Below are positions 1 to 8,079 of a stretch of 64,000 nt of DNA, piece after piece. Numbering within the stretch: position 1 is the stretch's first letter; the number at the start of each line of letters is the position of its first letter. Source of the stretch: HXMU1420-13 sp965249965 (GTDB taxonomy: Bacteria; Bacteroidota; Rhodothermia; Balneolales; Balneolaceae). The notes beneath the pieces are model-generated. The model saw nothing but the letters and a program-made list of their open reading frames with translations, was not told where the DNA came from and made no database searches. The DNA is taken from contig OZ252262.1 in NCBI GenBank assembly GCA_965249965.1, positions 744,001 to 808,000 on the forward strand, read 5' to 3'. The position numbers and the translations under genes are program-made.

Positions 1-419
1 TGGAAAAATGGGGAGCTTATGTGATTTTGATGATCATTGTAATTGTGGCAGTACTAAACATAATTGGCTCTTTAACCATGATCGTGATTCAGAAAAAGCG
101 AGATATCGGAATTTTGATCGCAATGGGGTACACCAAAGATCATATTAAAACTATTTTTCAGAAACAGGGACTTTACATTGGTTTAATAGGCTGTGGTATT
201 GGTGGAACTCTGGGATTTATGTTGTGCTGGTTACAACTGAAATTCGGATTGATCAAACTTTCTTCCGCCTTTATTATTGACGCATATCCAGTTGATATTC
301 GTTTACTGGATGTCACCATCATTTTATTTGGCAGCTTGTTGCTATGCCTATTGGCAAGCTGGTTTCCATCCAATAGGGCTGCAGAAATTCAACCCGCTGA
401 AGCAATTCGGTATGAGTAA
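1..419 (+). CDS. ABC transporter permease, LolC/LolE-FtsX type (C-terminal part)
   Basis: The reading frame is open from position 3, so the gene begins before the window and only the last 139 or so residues are present. The fragment shows three hydrophobic segments: one at the start (ILMIIVIVAVLNIIGSL), one around GLYIGLIGCGIGGTLGF and one near the end (VTIILFGSLLLCLLASW). The signature VIQKKRDIGILIAMGYT lies between the first two, and the end is AAEIQPAEAIRYE. These are hallmarks of the FtsX-fold permeases of the LolCDE lipoprotein-release complex, which extracts lipoproteins from the inner membrane for transport to the outer membrane. A GTG at 21 could be read as a start, but it lies inside the conserved domain and is not the real one. 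The ATPase partner is not visible. Confidence 0.85.
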   Translation, partial: EKWGAYVILMIIVIVAVLNIIGSLTMIVIQKKRDIGILIAMGYTKDHIKTIFQKQGLYIGLIGCGIGGTLGFMLCWLQLKFGLIKLSSAFIIDAYPVDIRLLDVTIILFGSLLLCLLASWFPSNRAAEIQPAEAIRYE

Positions 420-422
420 TCT

Positions 423-2108
423 TTAGTTTTCGTTGTACACGTCGGGTAGATCATTCTCATATAAAATCACATCACCTGATGCTGCCTTTTCTCTTACAAT
501 TTCGTTGGCCGCGAACAAACTATCTACTACTAAAACGTGGTTCGTTTCATCTTGTACGTTTTCAATTCCAGCTTTAATTGGCTTAGCGCGTTCTTTCCCA
601 ACCAAGATTACCACATCCAGATTTGCCTCTCCGATTGCTTCCCCAAATTTGAAGTTTTCTTCTTCTTCAATTTCACCTAATTCAATCATTCCTGGTGTAA
701 TAATAAATCGCTTTCGATCTTTGAATTGACCGAGAATTTCGACCGCATTTTTAGCCCCCACAGGATTTGAATTGAATGCATCATCAATAATAAAAAGTTC
801 ACCAGCTTTTTTTAACTCGAGGCGATGCTCAACCGGTTCAATAGTTTTAGCTGCAATGGCCATTGTTTTGGGTCGGATTCCAAAATGCAGTGCAACTCCA
901 ATTGCCAGCATCAGGTTTTGTACGTTATGCGCCCCAAGTAATTTTGTTCGAAATTCATGGGTTTCGCCATCAAAATTCACTTCAAAGCGTGTCCCTGTCG
1001 TATCGTAACTGATGTTCTCCCCGGTAATTTCACCATATTCTAGTCCAACCATTATGCGCGAAACCTCATCTCTTCCCCTACCCATTTCAGAAACCCGAGG
1101 ATCATCGGCATTTAAAACCGCTATCCCTCCTGATCCCAGATTATCTACAATGGTACCTTTCTCTTTTGCAATAATATCTTGTGATCCAAATGTTTCTAAA
1201 TGTGCCAACCCAACATTACTAACTACCGACACATCCGGTTGGGCGATATTACATAATTCCTGAATATTTCCTGCATATCGAGCCCCCATTTCAAGTACAA
1301 GAATTTGATGATGAGACTGTAAATCATTGTTGATGACTTTACAAATGCCCATTGGTGTATTAAAACTGCCCGGTGTAAAACAGACTGCAAATCGCTCTTT
1401 CAGCAAATCTTTGATCATAAACTTTACAGAGGTTTTTCCATAACTCCCCGTAATCGCGATCACTTTTAAATGCGGCATCGAAGCTAGCTTTGCCTTTGCC
1501 TGTTTTTTAAATCCGTTTTGAATACTTCTTTCAATAGGCTTCGTAATATTCCCGGAAATCAGCACGAAGAATGGTATGAGAATTGCAGATAAAACCCATC
1601 CAAAAATCAATAAAACTACATCAAAAGATAGGAAACCGGGATCGTAGGTTGGTGGTATTTGCCAAATTAATGGAATATAGCCGGTATACGCCCATATACT
1701 GAAAAAGGCCGGTAAAAAAGCAGCCGATATGAATAACGGAACCAGCAACCGTTTTACACGAGAGGTAACAACTAATGGTTTTTTAACCTTTTCCGACGTG
1801 TATCTTTTCACACTATAAAACCAATAAAAACCCCAAATAAATAGCGCCGTTGTAATGGCTGTATTTGTGATGTCTATTTCAAGCCAATCGAAGCCAATTA
1901 CTAGCACAAAGAGTAAGATGTTGTAAAGCGCGAGGTCGCCAGGAATTACTTTTTGCTCCCAATGGCTTCTTAACCATTGCCAGTATTCATTATGCTTGTA
2001 ACCCACCTGTTGATATACATGAACAAAAAAGCGTAGCCGAAACCAACTGTAGCGTAGCATCATTATTGAAAATAAAACCGAAAGAACATCAAGAATTTGG
2101 TAATACAA
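423..2108 (-). CDS. Membrane-fused Mur ligase family protein (MurF-like)
   Basis: The protein has 561 residues. Residues 1-185 contain about five transmembrane segments (near 5-22, 57-75, 84-100, 120-145 and 162-185). The rest is a Mur ligase: P-loop GSYGKTSVK at 221-229, then LEMGARYAGNIQ, the NVGLAHLETFGS block, LNADDPRV, and the C-terminal domain with IDDAFNSNPVGAKNAVEIL. These match the ATP-binding and central domains of UDP-MurNAc-tripeptide:D-Ala-D-Ala ligase (MurF). A normal MurF is soluble, about 450 residues, and starts with a UDP-substrate domain. Here that domain seems to be replaced by a membrane module, so the substrate could be a lipid-linked or other amino-acid acceptor. It is divergent from the nucleotidyltransferase gene at 2228. 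The ligase fold is sure; the exact substrate is not. Confidence 0.85.
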   Translation of the reverse strand: MYYQILDVLSVLFSIMMLRYSWFRLRFFVHVYQQVGYKHNEYWQWLRSHWEQKVIPGDLALYNILLFVLVIGFDWLEIDITNTAITTALFIWGFYWFYSVKRYTSEKVKKPLVVTSRVKRLLVPLFISAAFLPAFFSIWAYTGYIPLIWQIPPTYDPGFLSFDVVLLIFGWVLSAILIPFFVLISGNITKPIERSIQNGFKKQAKAKLASMPHLKVIAITGSYGKTSVKFMIKDLLKERFAVCFTPGSFNTPMGICKVINNDLQSHHQILVLEMGARYAGNIQELCNIAQPDVSVVSNVGLAHLETFGSQDIIAKEKGTIVDNLGSGGIAVLNADDPRVSEMGRGRDEVSRIMVGLEYGEITGENISYDTTGTRFEVNFDGETHEFRTKLLGAHNVQNLMLAIGVALHFGIRPKTMAIAAKTIEPVEHRLELKKAGELFIIDDAFNSNPVGAKNAVEILGQFKDRKRFIITPGMIELGEIEEEENFKFGEAIGEANLDVVILVGKERAKPIKAGIENVQDETNHVLVVDSLFAANEIVREKAASGDVILYENDLPDVYNEN

Positions 2109-2153
2109 ATGGCTAGTAATTAATTTTTGAATGTGTTTTTTTCATCGGCAAAC

Positions 2154-2177
2154 TCCAGGCACTTTTTAGTGCCTGGA
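2154..2177. promoter_or_regulatory. Perfect inverted repeat between divergent genes
   Basis: Two 10-base arms (TCCAGGCACT and AGTGCCTGGA) flank a TTTT loop. The repeat lies in the 119-base gap between the divergent Mur ligase and nucleotidyltransferase starts, so it cannot end either gene. It may be an operator or an RNA hairpin in the leader of the rightward gene. The stretch TTATATTTTG at about 2181-2190 could be part of a rightward promoter. The function is not known. Confidence 0.5.
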
Positions 2178-2227
2178 ATCTTATATTTTGCTCGACCTAT
2201 AAATCATTTTACAGCGCTAGCAAATAT

Positions 2228-3232
2228 ATGAAATTAATTATCCCTATGGCGGGCCGTGGAACCCGCGTTAGACCACATTCACATACAGTTCCAAAACCAT
2301 TGTTACCGGTAGCAGGCTCAATGATCATAGAGCGTTTGATCGAAACGTTTATGCGAACCCTTGATCGTGAAATTACTGAGGTGGTGTATATTCTCGGCCC
2401 TGATTTTGGCCAGGGCATTAAAGATGATTTATTGGCAATGAGTTCCCGACACAATGTGAAAGCAACCTTTCGGGTACAGGAAGTGGCTAAGGGAACAGCG
2501 CATGCTGTGTATTGCGCAAAAGAAGATTTAGATGGGGAGGTAATTGTAGCTTTTGCCGACACCTTGTTCGACACTAAAGACAAATTCAATATTGATGAAG
2601 CCGATAGTGTAATTTGGCTTAAAAAAGTAGACGATCCGTCGCGGTTCGGGGTGGCCGTGTACGACGGTGACCGAATCACAGGATTTGTAGAGAAACCCAA
2701 AGAGTTTATATCTGATTTAGCAATTATAGGGGTGTATTACTTTAAAGATGGTCCCGGTTTGCTTGCCGAACTTCAGCGCATAATGGATGAAAATATTCAA
2801 GGACCTGGTGGTGAATATTTCCTTACAGAAGCACTAGACAATATGATCACTAATGGAAAAGTGTTTAAAACAGCTACTGTGGATGAATGGCTTGATTGCG
2901 GTACACTACCTGCCTGGTTAGAAACTACCGGGGAGATCCTGGAAAAAGAAAACCATTCGTTTGAAATCGATAAATACCCGAATTCAACCATCATTCCACC
3001 GGTGTTTATTGGGGAAGGTGTAGCCATTGAAGGTAGTAACATTGGACCAAAAGTGAGTATTGAGGCAGGAACAACAATTAAAAATTCAACGATCTCGAAT
3101 ACTATTATCCGTGAGAATTCTTCAATCTCTAATACTCAGGTTGAAGGATCCACTATTGGTGCTCATTCTTTAGTCGAAAATGTTTCTGGCTCAATTGATA
3201 TAGGTGATCACTCTTCAATTGAGATAAAGTAA
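2228..3232 (+). CDS. Sugar-1-phosphate nucleotidyltransferase with left-handed beta-helix tail
   Basis: The 334-residue protein starts with the nucleotidyltransferase signature: IIPMAGRGTRVRPHSHTVPKPLLPVAG carries the G-x-G-T-R nucleotide loop and the PKP lysine. It continues with AFADTLFD and GFVEKPKE. After about residue 250 come hexapeptide-like repeats (VFIGEGVAIEGSNIGPKVSIEAGTTI and so on), which form a left-handed beta helix in relatives. The family joins NTP to sugar 1-phosphates (glucose-1-P thymidylyl- or uridylyltransferases, GlmU-like enzymes) to make activated sugars for envelope glycans. I cannot tell the base or sugar from sequence. The gene faces away from a Mur ligase, which fits an envelope role. 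Confidence 0.88.
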   Translation: MKLIIPMAGRGTRVRPHSHTVPKPLLPVAGSMIIERLIETFMRTLDREITEVVYILGPDFGQGIKDDLLAMSSRHNVKATFRVQEVAKGTAHAVYCAKEDLDGEVIVAFADTLFDTKDKFNIDEADSVIWLKKVDDPSRFGVAVYDGDRITGFVEKPKEFISDLAIIGVYYFKDGPGLLAELQRIMDENIQGPGGEYFLTEALDNMITNGKVFKTATVDEWLDCGTLPAWLETTGEILEKENHSFEIDKYPNSTIIPPVFIGEGVAIEGSNIGPKVSIEAGTTIKNSTISNTIIRENSSISNTQVEGSTIGAHSLVENVSGSIDIGDHSSIEIK

Positions 3233-3341
3233 ACTCTGTCTGACTTTTTGGTATAGGAACAAAAATCACCCAAATAGGGTATTACCACCTTTAGTTCCGG
3301 TTGTATATATTATACTTGGAAATGAAAAATCGGGGAAAGTT

Positions 3342-4523
3342 ATGCGTATTACAGGAATACTTCTATTATTTGTTATTATTACAACAGATTATGCCTCTGC
3401 TCAAGAGACATATCAGGAATTTTTAGAAAGAAGGGAAAGAGAAAAAAGAGAGTATTTTGAAGAACTTAATCGGGATTCAATTATTGCTGCCCGAAAAGTT
3501 GAATATGAAGCCTTTAGAGAAGACTACCTCAAGGAATTTGAAGAGTTCAAAGCTGATATGATGGAAAAGTGGGGCGACTTCAAAGAACGCTCTACAACAG
3601 AATGGGTTGAATATATTGATGGTGGAAATACCCGCGTTGAGGTAGATTTTGAGGAAGATGAAGTTGTGATTGAAGTACTCGTTGAAAACCCTGAGGATGT
3701 AGAAGCTGTGATTGCTGATATGCCAGAAAAAGTCGTTGAATCGATCAATAATCAAGGATCTGAAATGGGTTTTGAATCAGAAGTAGCGGGTGACGAACCT
3801 GTTCTAGACGAACCTGTACTAGAAGATCAAATAGACAAAGAAACTGGTGAGTCTGATGAAGACTTTGCAGAAAGAGTGGTTGAGGAAAATCAGGTTGAAG
3901 TTCAACAAGTTGTAGGTGAAGATGGAGTAGAGCGAACACTTTTATCCATCAATTTTTCGCTGGCACCAAGTTCAATTCAAACCCGAGCTGAAAAAGTACA
4001 GGAGTATGTATACAACTTTTCTCAAGAGTATGAAATCGATCCACCTCTGGTATTCGCTATTATACACACTGAATCTTACTTCAACCCAATGGCTCAATCA
4101 CCCGCTAATGCTTATGGGTTAATGCAATTAGTTCCAACAAGTGGCGGTGCTGATGCATATCGCAGCGTACATGATGAAGAAGATGGGTACCCATCCCCTG
4201 ATTTTCTATTTATACCAGAGAATAATGTTGAGTTAGGATGTGCTTATGTTGACATTCTTCTTAACCGTTACCTTCGAGATGTTTCTAACGATCTTAGCAA
4301 GCAATATCTAGCCATTTCAGCCTACAATACCGGTACCGGTAATGTGTACAAAGCATACGATTCTGGTGGAAGCAAATCCCGGGCTATGACTCAGATCGAA
4401 GCAATGAGCCCCCAAGAAGTGTACGAGCATTTAATTATTAACCTTCCTTATGAGGAAACGCGAGACTATTTAAAAAAGGTTGTTGATCGTTCAAAGCTCT
4501 ACGAATCGTGGAGCGATAACTAA
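3342..4523 (+). CDS. MltC-like lytic murein transglycosylase
   Basis: The protein has 393 residues with a signal peptide ending near residue 20 (ITTDYASAQ). Residues 20-75 are a highly charged helical stretch. They are followed by a DUF3393-like region (VEYIDGGNTRVEVDFEEDEVVIEV, about 88-115) as in MltC, and then a C-terminal SLT goose-lysozyme domain from about 210. The catalytic glutamate is E244 in IIHTESYFNP, and NAYGLMQLVPTSGG and AYNTGTGNV are the conserved flanking motifs. Such enzymes cleave peptidoglycan between MurNAc and GlcNAc with formation of anhydroMurNAc. Unlike E. coli MltC there is no lipobox cysteine, so it should be periplasmic rather than lipid-anchored. An SDR gene follows 14 bases downstream. 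Confidence 0.88.
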   Translation: MRITGILLLFVIITTDYASAQETYQEFLERREREKREYFEELNRDSIIAARKVEYEAFREDYLKEFEEFKADMMEKWGDFKERSTTEWVEYIDGGNTRVEVDFEEDEVVIEVLVENPEDVEAVIADMPEKVVESINNQGSEMGFESEVAGDEPVLDEPVLEDQIDKETGESDEDFAERVVEENQVEVQQVVGEDGVERTLLSINFSLAPSSIQTRAEKVQEYVYNFSQEYEIDPPLVFAIIHTESYFNPMAQSPANAYGLMQLVPTSGGADAYRSVHDEEDGYPSPDFLFIPENNVELGCAYVDILLNRYLRDVSNDLSKQYLAISAYNTGTGNVYKAYDSGGSKSRAMTQIEAMSPQEVYEHLIINLPYEETRDYLKKVVDRSKLYESWSDN

Positions 4524-4537
4524 TAAATATCAACAAA

Positions 4538-5230
4538 ATGCTCGCACTTGTTACTGGTGCCTATCGAGGGCTTGGGCTCGAAACCGTTAGGCAATTATCT
4601 GATCTTGGCTACTCTGTAATTCTAACTGGTAGAAACGATGAAAAGGGAAGGGCTGCGGCTGAACTCTTTAATCAAAATGGGAAAAACGTCATTTATCATC
4701 ACCTGGATGTAAATGTTGCTTATAATATTGAAGACCTTGTGGGCTACATTCATAAACAGTTTGGTACTTTGGATGTCTTAGTAAACAATGCTGGCGTTCA
4801 TTACGATACCGGAAATGATGTTACAAATCCCGATTGGAATATTGTCGAAGAAGCTACCAATACCAATTTCATTGCCGCATGGAAACTTTCGGTGGCAATA
4901 CTACCCTTAATGCGCAAGAGTGCTCAGCCAAGAATAGTAAATGTATCGTCGGGCGCAGGATCTCTCAATGATATGTCGCCGGGAACACCGGCATACTCTG
5001 CATCAAAAGCGGCAATGAACGTGCTCACCATTCAGCTTTCTGCGGCTTTAAAAAATGATGGGTTTAAGGTTAATGCAGTTTGTCCCGGCTGGGTTCGCAC
5101 TGATATGGGTGGGCAAGAAGCTCCGCGATCTGTAATTGAAGGAGCCAAAGGCATTGTTTGGGCTGCCACTTTAAATCAAGATGGACCAACTGGTGGATTT
5201 TTCAGAGATGGAAAGCCAATTAATTGGTAA
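4538..5230 (+). CDS. Short-chain dehydrogenase/reductase (SDR)
   Basis: This 230-residue classical SDR has the N-terminal Rossmann motif TGAYRGLGLE (TGxxxGxG), the NNAG motif (VLVNNAGVHYD, about 83-93), the catalytic serine in NVSSGAGS and the YxxxK pair in PAYSASKAAMN. The later PGWVRTDMGG is typical as well. Members reduce or oxidise carbonyl and hydroxyl groups using NAD(P)(H). The substrate cannot be inferred. It lies 14 bases after the transglycosylase gene on the same strand, so the two are probably co-transcribed, and it converges with the universal stress gene. Confidence 0.92.
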   Translation: MLALVTGAYRGLGLETVRQLSDLGYSVILTGRNDEKGRAAAELFNQNGKNVIYHHLDVNVAYNIEDLVGYIHKQFGTLDVLVNNAGVHYDTGNDVTNPDWNIVEEATNTNFIAAWKLSVAILPLMRKSAQPRIVNVSSGAGSLNDMSPGTPAYSASKAAMNVLTIQLSAALKNDGFKVNAVCPGWVRTDMGGQEAPRSVIEGAKGIVWAATLNQDGPTGGFFRDGKPINW

Positions 5231-5235
5231 TACCC

Positions 5236-5637
5236 TTACTTAACAACAGTGATTGCACCATCAAAATTTGCAATGATATAATTACTCACTCCACCCGGTG
5301 TGTCGTCGTTGATGTCCCACTTAAAATCCGCTCCACCAATAAAAACCTGATCACAATCCAGATCTTTGGCAGTTTTCACAATAGTTTCACCGGGTGTGCC
5401 TATACGAACTTCAAGTTTTGGCTCCACGATTTTGTCGCCTTCTTCTTCAAATAGGAACTTAGCCATTTCAACAATGCCAAGGGCAGCTTCTTCATCATCG
5501 CTGGTGTTTGCCACTACCAATATGGTTACAATCGGTTTTTCTTTTAAAAATTTACTTAGCGCGCCCGCATGCTCAACAGCAATACTTGCATATTTAGTAC
5601 CATTTGTTGCTATGAGCCATTTAGAAGGAAATTTCAT
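5236..5637 (-). CDS. Universal stress protein (UspA family)
   Basis: The 133-residue single-domain protein begins PSKWLIATNGTKYASIAVEHAGALSKF, the usual Usp beta1-alpha1 with an NGT/DGS-type start. It contains RIGTPGETIVKTAKDLDCDQVFIGG and ends GGVSNYIIANFDGAITVVK. The glycine-rich end resembles the G-2X-G-9X-G(S/T) ATP-binding pattern of the ATP-type Usp proteins, with some departures. The role is a cytoplasmic stress-response factor of unknown mechanism. It is transcribed away from cca. Confidence 0.88.
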   Translation of the reverse strand: MKFPSKWLIATNGTKYASIAVEHAGALSKFLKEKPIVTILVVANTSDDEEAALGIVEMAKFLFEEEGDKIVEPKLEVRIGTPGETIVKTAKDLDCDQVFIGGADFKWDINDDTPGGVSNYIIANFDGAITVVK

Positions 5638-5731
5638 GTCTGTATACCATTTTAATAGATCGATACTTGAAAATACAAATTCCAGAACAACACGATGAAA
5701 CCGATTGTTATCATTCCTATCTTTATATGCT

Positions 5732-7150
5732 ATGAATTTTATGCATCAGATTCCATCTTCTCATCTCACAGTATTTGAGACTATCACTAAAGCAGGGAAA
5801 ATACTCAACCAGCCAGTATTTGTTGTTGGTGGATATGTACGGGATTATTATTTAGATCGTCTGAAAGAAGAATCTGATATTGATATTGTTACACTCGGCT
5901 CAGGAATTAAACTAGCTCAAAGGGTGCATGGTGCTCTAACCGGATCGCATTTGTCTGTATTCAAGCAATTTGGTACAGCTCAGGTAACGTATAAAGGCTT
6001 AGAATTAGAGTTTGTTGGAGCAAGAAAGGAGAGTTATCGGCGCGATTCCCGTAAACCAATTGTAGAAGACGGTACACTCAAAGACGATCAGGAGCGCAGA
6101 GACCTTACCATCAATGCAATGTCGTGGTCGTTAAATGATGACGATCTTGGGTTATTAAATGACCCGTTTGGTGGACTGGCTGATCTTAAAAACAAAGTTA
6201 TCCGAACCCCCATTGATCCCGACAAAACATTCGATGATGATCCGCTACGTATGATGCGCGCCGTTCGTTTTGCCAGCCAATTAGGATTTTCAATTGCCGA
6301 TGAGACATTTACGTCCATACAAAAGATGGCTCTCCGGCTTGAAATAATATCTAAAGAGCGAATTCTCGATGAACTCAATAAAATAGTTGCTTCAAAAAAA
6401 CCCTCTATTGGGTTTGGCTTACTTTTTAACACCGGCTTACTCAACCAGTTTTTTCCTGAGATGCACAATCTTCATGGTGTGCAAAAGAAAAATGGACATC
6501 GCCATAAAGACAACTTCTGGCACACACTTGAAGTATTGGATAATGTGGCGGAGGTTAGCGAAAACCTTTGGCTACGTTGGGCCGCTATCATGCACGATAT
6601 TGCTAAACCACCTACCCAACGCTTTGAGGAAGGAATCGGCTGGACTTTTCACGGGCACGACGCACTTGGTGCAAAATGGACTCCAAAAATATTCCGCCGG
6701 CTTGGACTTCCTATGGACGAGCGCATGAAATACGTTCGAAAACTAGTGCGCCTTCACCTTCGCCCGATTGCATTGGTCTCGGATATTGTAAGTGATAGTG
6801 CCATCCGTCGATTAATTTACGATGCAGGTGATGACATCGACGATTTGATGACATTATGCCGGGCAGATATTACCTCGAAAAACGAATTTAAAGTGAAGAA
6901 GTATCAAAACAACTTCACAAAAGTTGAGCAAAAAATTATTGAAGTCGAAAAGAAGGATCACATCCGTAATTGGAAAAACCCATTAAGCGGAGAAGAAATA
7001 ATGACTGCATTAAATATTAAACCAAGCATTGTTGTTGGTAACATAAAAAAAGCAGTTAAAGAGGCTATTTTAAATGGTGAAATACCAAATGAACATGATG
7101 CTGCATTTAATTATATGATGGAACATAAAGATGGGTTTTTGAATGAGTGA
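5732..7150 (+). CDS. cca: CCA-adding enzyme / poly(A) polymerase family with HD domain
   Basis: The class II nucleotidyltransferase head carries GGYVRDYYLDRLKEESDIDIVTLG, with the GGxVRD loop and the DxD metal pair, followed by RRDLTINAMSW and the DDPLRMMRAVRFASQLGF neck motif. The C-terminal half has an HD phosphohydrolase domain (HTLEVLDNVAEVSENLWLRWAAIMHDIAKP). The enzyme adds or repairs the 3' CCA of tRNAs. I chose the ATG at 5732 (472 residues). The frame also opens at a TTG at 5705, but that would need a non-conserved extension, and 5741 is another ATG. The last 8 bases overlap ispE, so the pair is coupled. Confidence 0.93.
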   Translation: MNFMHQIPSSHLTVFETITKAGKILNQPVFVVGGYVRDYYLDRLKEESDIDIVTLGSGIKLAQRVHGALTGSHLSVFKQFGTAQVTYKGLELEFVGARKESYRRDSRKPIVEDGTLKDDQERRDLTINAMSWSLNDDDLGLLNDPFGGLADLKNKVIRTPIDPDKTFDDDPLRMMRAVRFASQLGFSIADETFTSIQKMALRLEIISKERILDELNKIVASKKPSIGFGLLFNTGLLNQFFPEMHNLHGVQKKNGHRHKDNFWHTLEVLDNVAEVSENLWLRWAAIMHDIAKPPTQRFEEGIGWTFHGHDALGAKWTPKIFRRLGLPMDERMKYVRKLVRLHLRPIALVSDIVSDSAIRRLIYDAGDDIDDLMTLCRADITSKNEFKVKKYQNNFTKVEQKIIEVEKKDHIRNWKNPLSGEEIMTALNIKPSIVVGNIKKAVKEAILNGEIPNEHDAAFNYMMEHKDGFLNE

Positions 7151-8018
7151 TTTGTGGGTTTCAAATTCGTATGCCAAAATTAATCTTGGGTTGAATGTGC
7201 TCCAACGATTACCTAACGGGTACCACACCATTGAAACAGGGTTTGTTTTTATCGAATGGAGCGATCGATTCGAAGTACGATTATCTGGAAATATGCAGTT
7301 AATGATGAGCGATGAACGTATTCCGGTTGATGACACAAACCTTATCGTAAAAGCTATCAAATTACTACAAGAGGAAGCAGGATTACGAGATAATTTCAGT
7401 ATAAACGTTGACAAAAGAATTCCGGCAGGCGCAGGTCTGGGTGGAGGAAGTAGCAATGCGGCAACTATTTTGCGAATGATTAACAAGATTTCAAATCTTG
7501 GTCTTTCAATAAATGATATTGCTGAACTAGGAAAAAAACTGGGAGCTGATGTCCCTTTCTTTATCCATGGGAAACCCGGTTTTGGTACTGGTTTCGGTGA
7601 TGAAATTGAGTATTTAGATATCCAACCAAATGCCCATATTATTACAGTTTTTCCGGATGTTTTCAGCTCCACTCCAGAAGCCTACCATCATTGCCTTCCA
7701 AATCCTGAACCTGATTTTTCACTACGTAATCTTTTAATTGAGCAAGATTTGGAAGAGTGGCATTATCTGCTTCAAAACGATTTAGAGACTGCTGTTTTCC
7801 CTCGTTTAGAACTAGTTGGCAACCTCAAAGATCTATTCTATGATTACGGCGCAACGTATGCCAGCATGAGTGGTAGCGGTTCCAGTGTTTTCGGTATTTT
7901 TTTACAGGATTTTGTTGCTATTGATGCCTACGAGTCGTTTCATAGCTTGAATTTCCCTGTAAACCTGACAAGGCCTGGTTTTATCCCCGATTTGGGGGTC
8001 TATAAAAAAGAAAATTAA
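7143..8018 (+). CDS. ispE: 4-diphosphocytidyl-2-C-methyl-D-erythritol kinase
   Basis: IspE is a GHMP kinase that phosphorylates CDP-methylerythritol in the MEP route to isoprenoids. The 291-residue protein starts with the diagnostic SYAKINLGLNVLQRLPNGYHTIETGF, has the ATP-binding loop PAGAGLGGGSSNAATIL at about 95-111, and carries the C-terminal MSGSGSSVFGIF. Length and motifs fit a complete enzyme. The start overlaps cca by 8 bases, so translation is probably coupled. Confidence 0.96.
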   Translation: MSDLWVSNSYAKINLGLNVLQRLPNGYHTIETGFVFIEWSDRFEVRLSGNMQLMMSDERIPVDDTNLIVKAIKLLQEEAGLRDNFSINVDKRIPAGAGLGGGSSNAATILRMINKISNLGLSINDIAELGKKLGADVPFFIHGKPGFGTGFGDEIEYLDIQPNAHIITVFPDVFSSTPEAYHHCLPNPEPDFSLRNLLIEQDLEEWHYLLQNDLETAVFPRLELVGNLKDLFYDYGATYASMSGSGSSVFGIFLQDFVAIDAYESFHSLNFPVNLTRPGFIPDLGVYKKEN

Positions 8019-8042
8019 TCACTTAAAAGTTTACCAAAAAAG

Positions 8043-8054
8043 GTAAGCGCTTAC
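8043..8054. promoter_or_regulatory. LacI-family-type operator palindrome before glgP
   Basis: The perfect 12-base palindrome GTAAGCGCTTAC, with a central CG, lies 26 bases before the glgP start codon. It sits within a second inverted repeat, TTACC (8031-8035) and GGTAA (8042-8046). Palindromes centred on CG with GCGC cores are typical LacI/CcpA-family sites, and such regulators often govern glycogen and maltose genes. No LacI gene lies in the window, so the link is inference. Confidence 0.5.
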
Positions 8055-8079
8055 AATAAATAGTTGAATTCGAAGTAGC

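Noticed and set aside
2209..2700. 163-codon ORF opposite the nucleotidyltransferase
   Set aside because: Antisense to a clear enzyme gene; no family match or ribosome-binding site.
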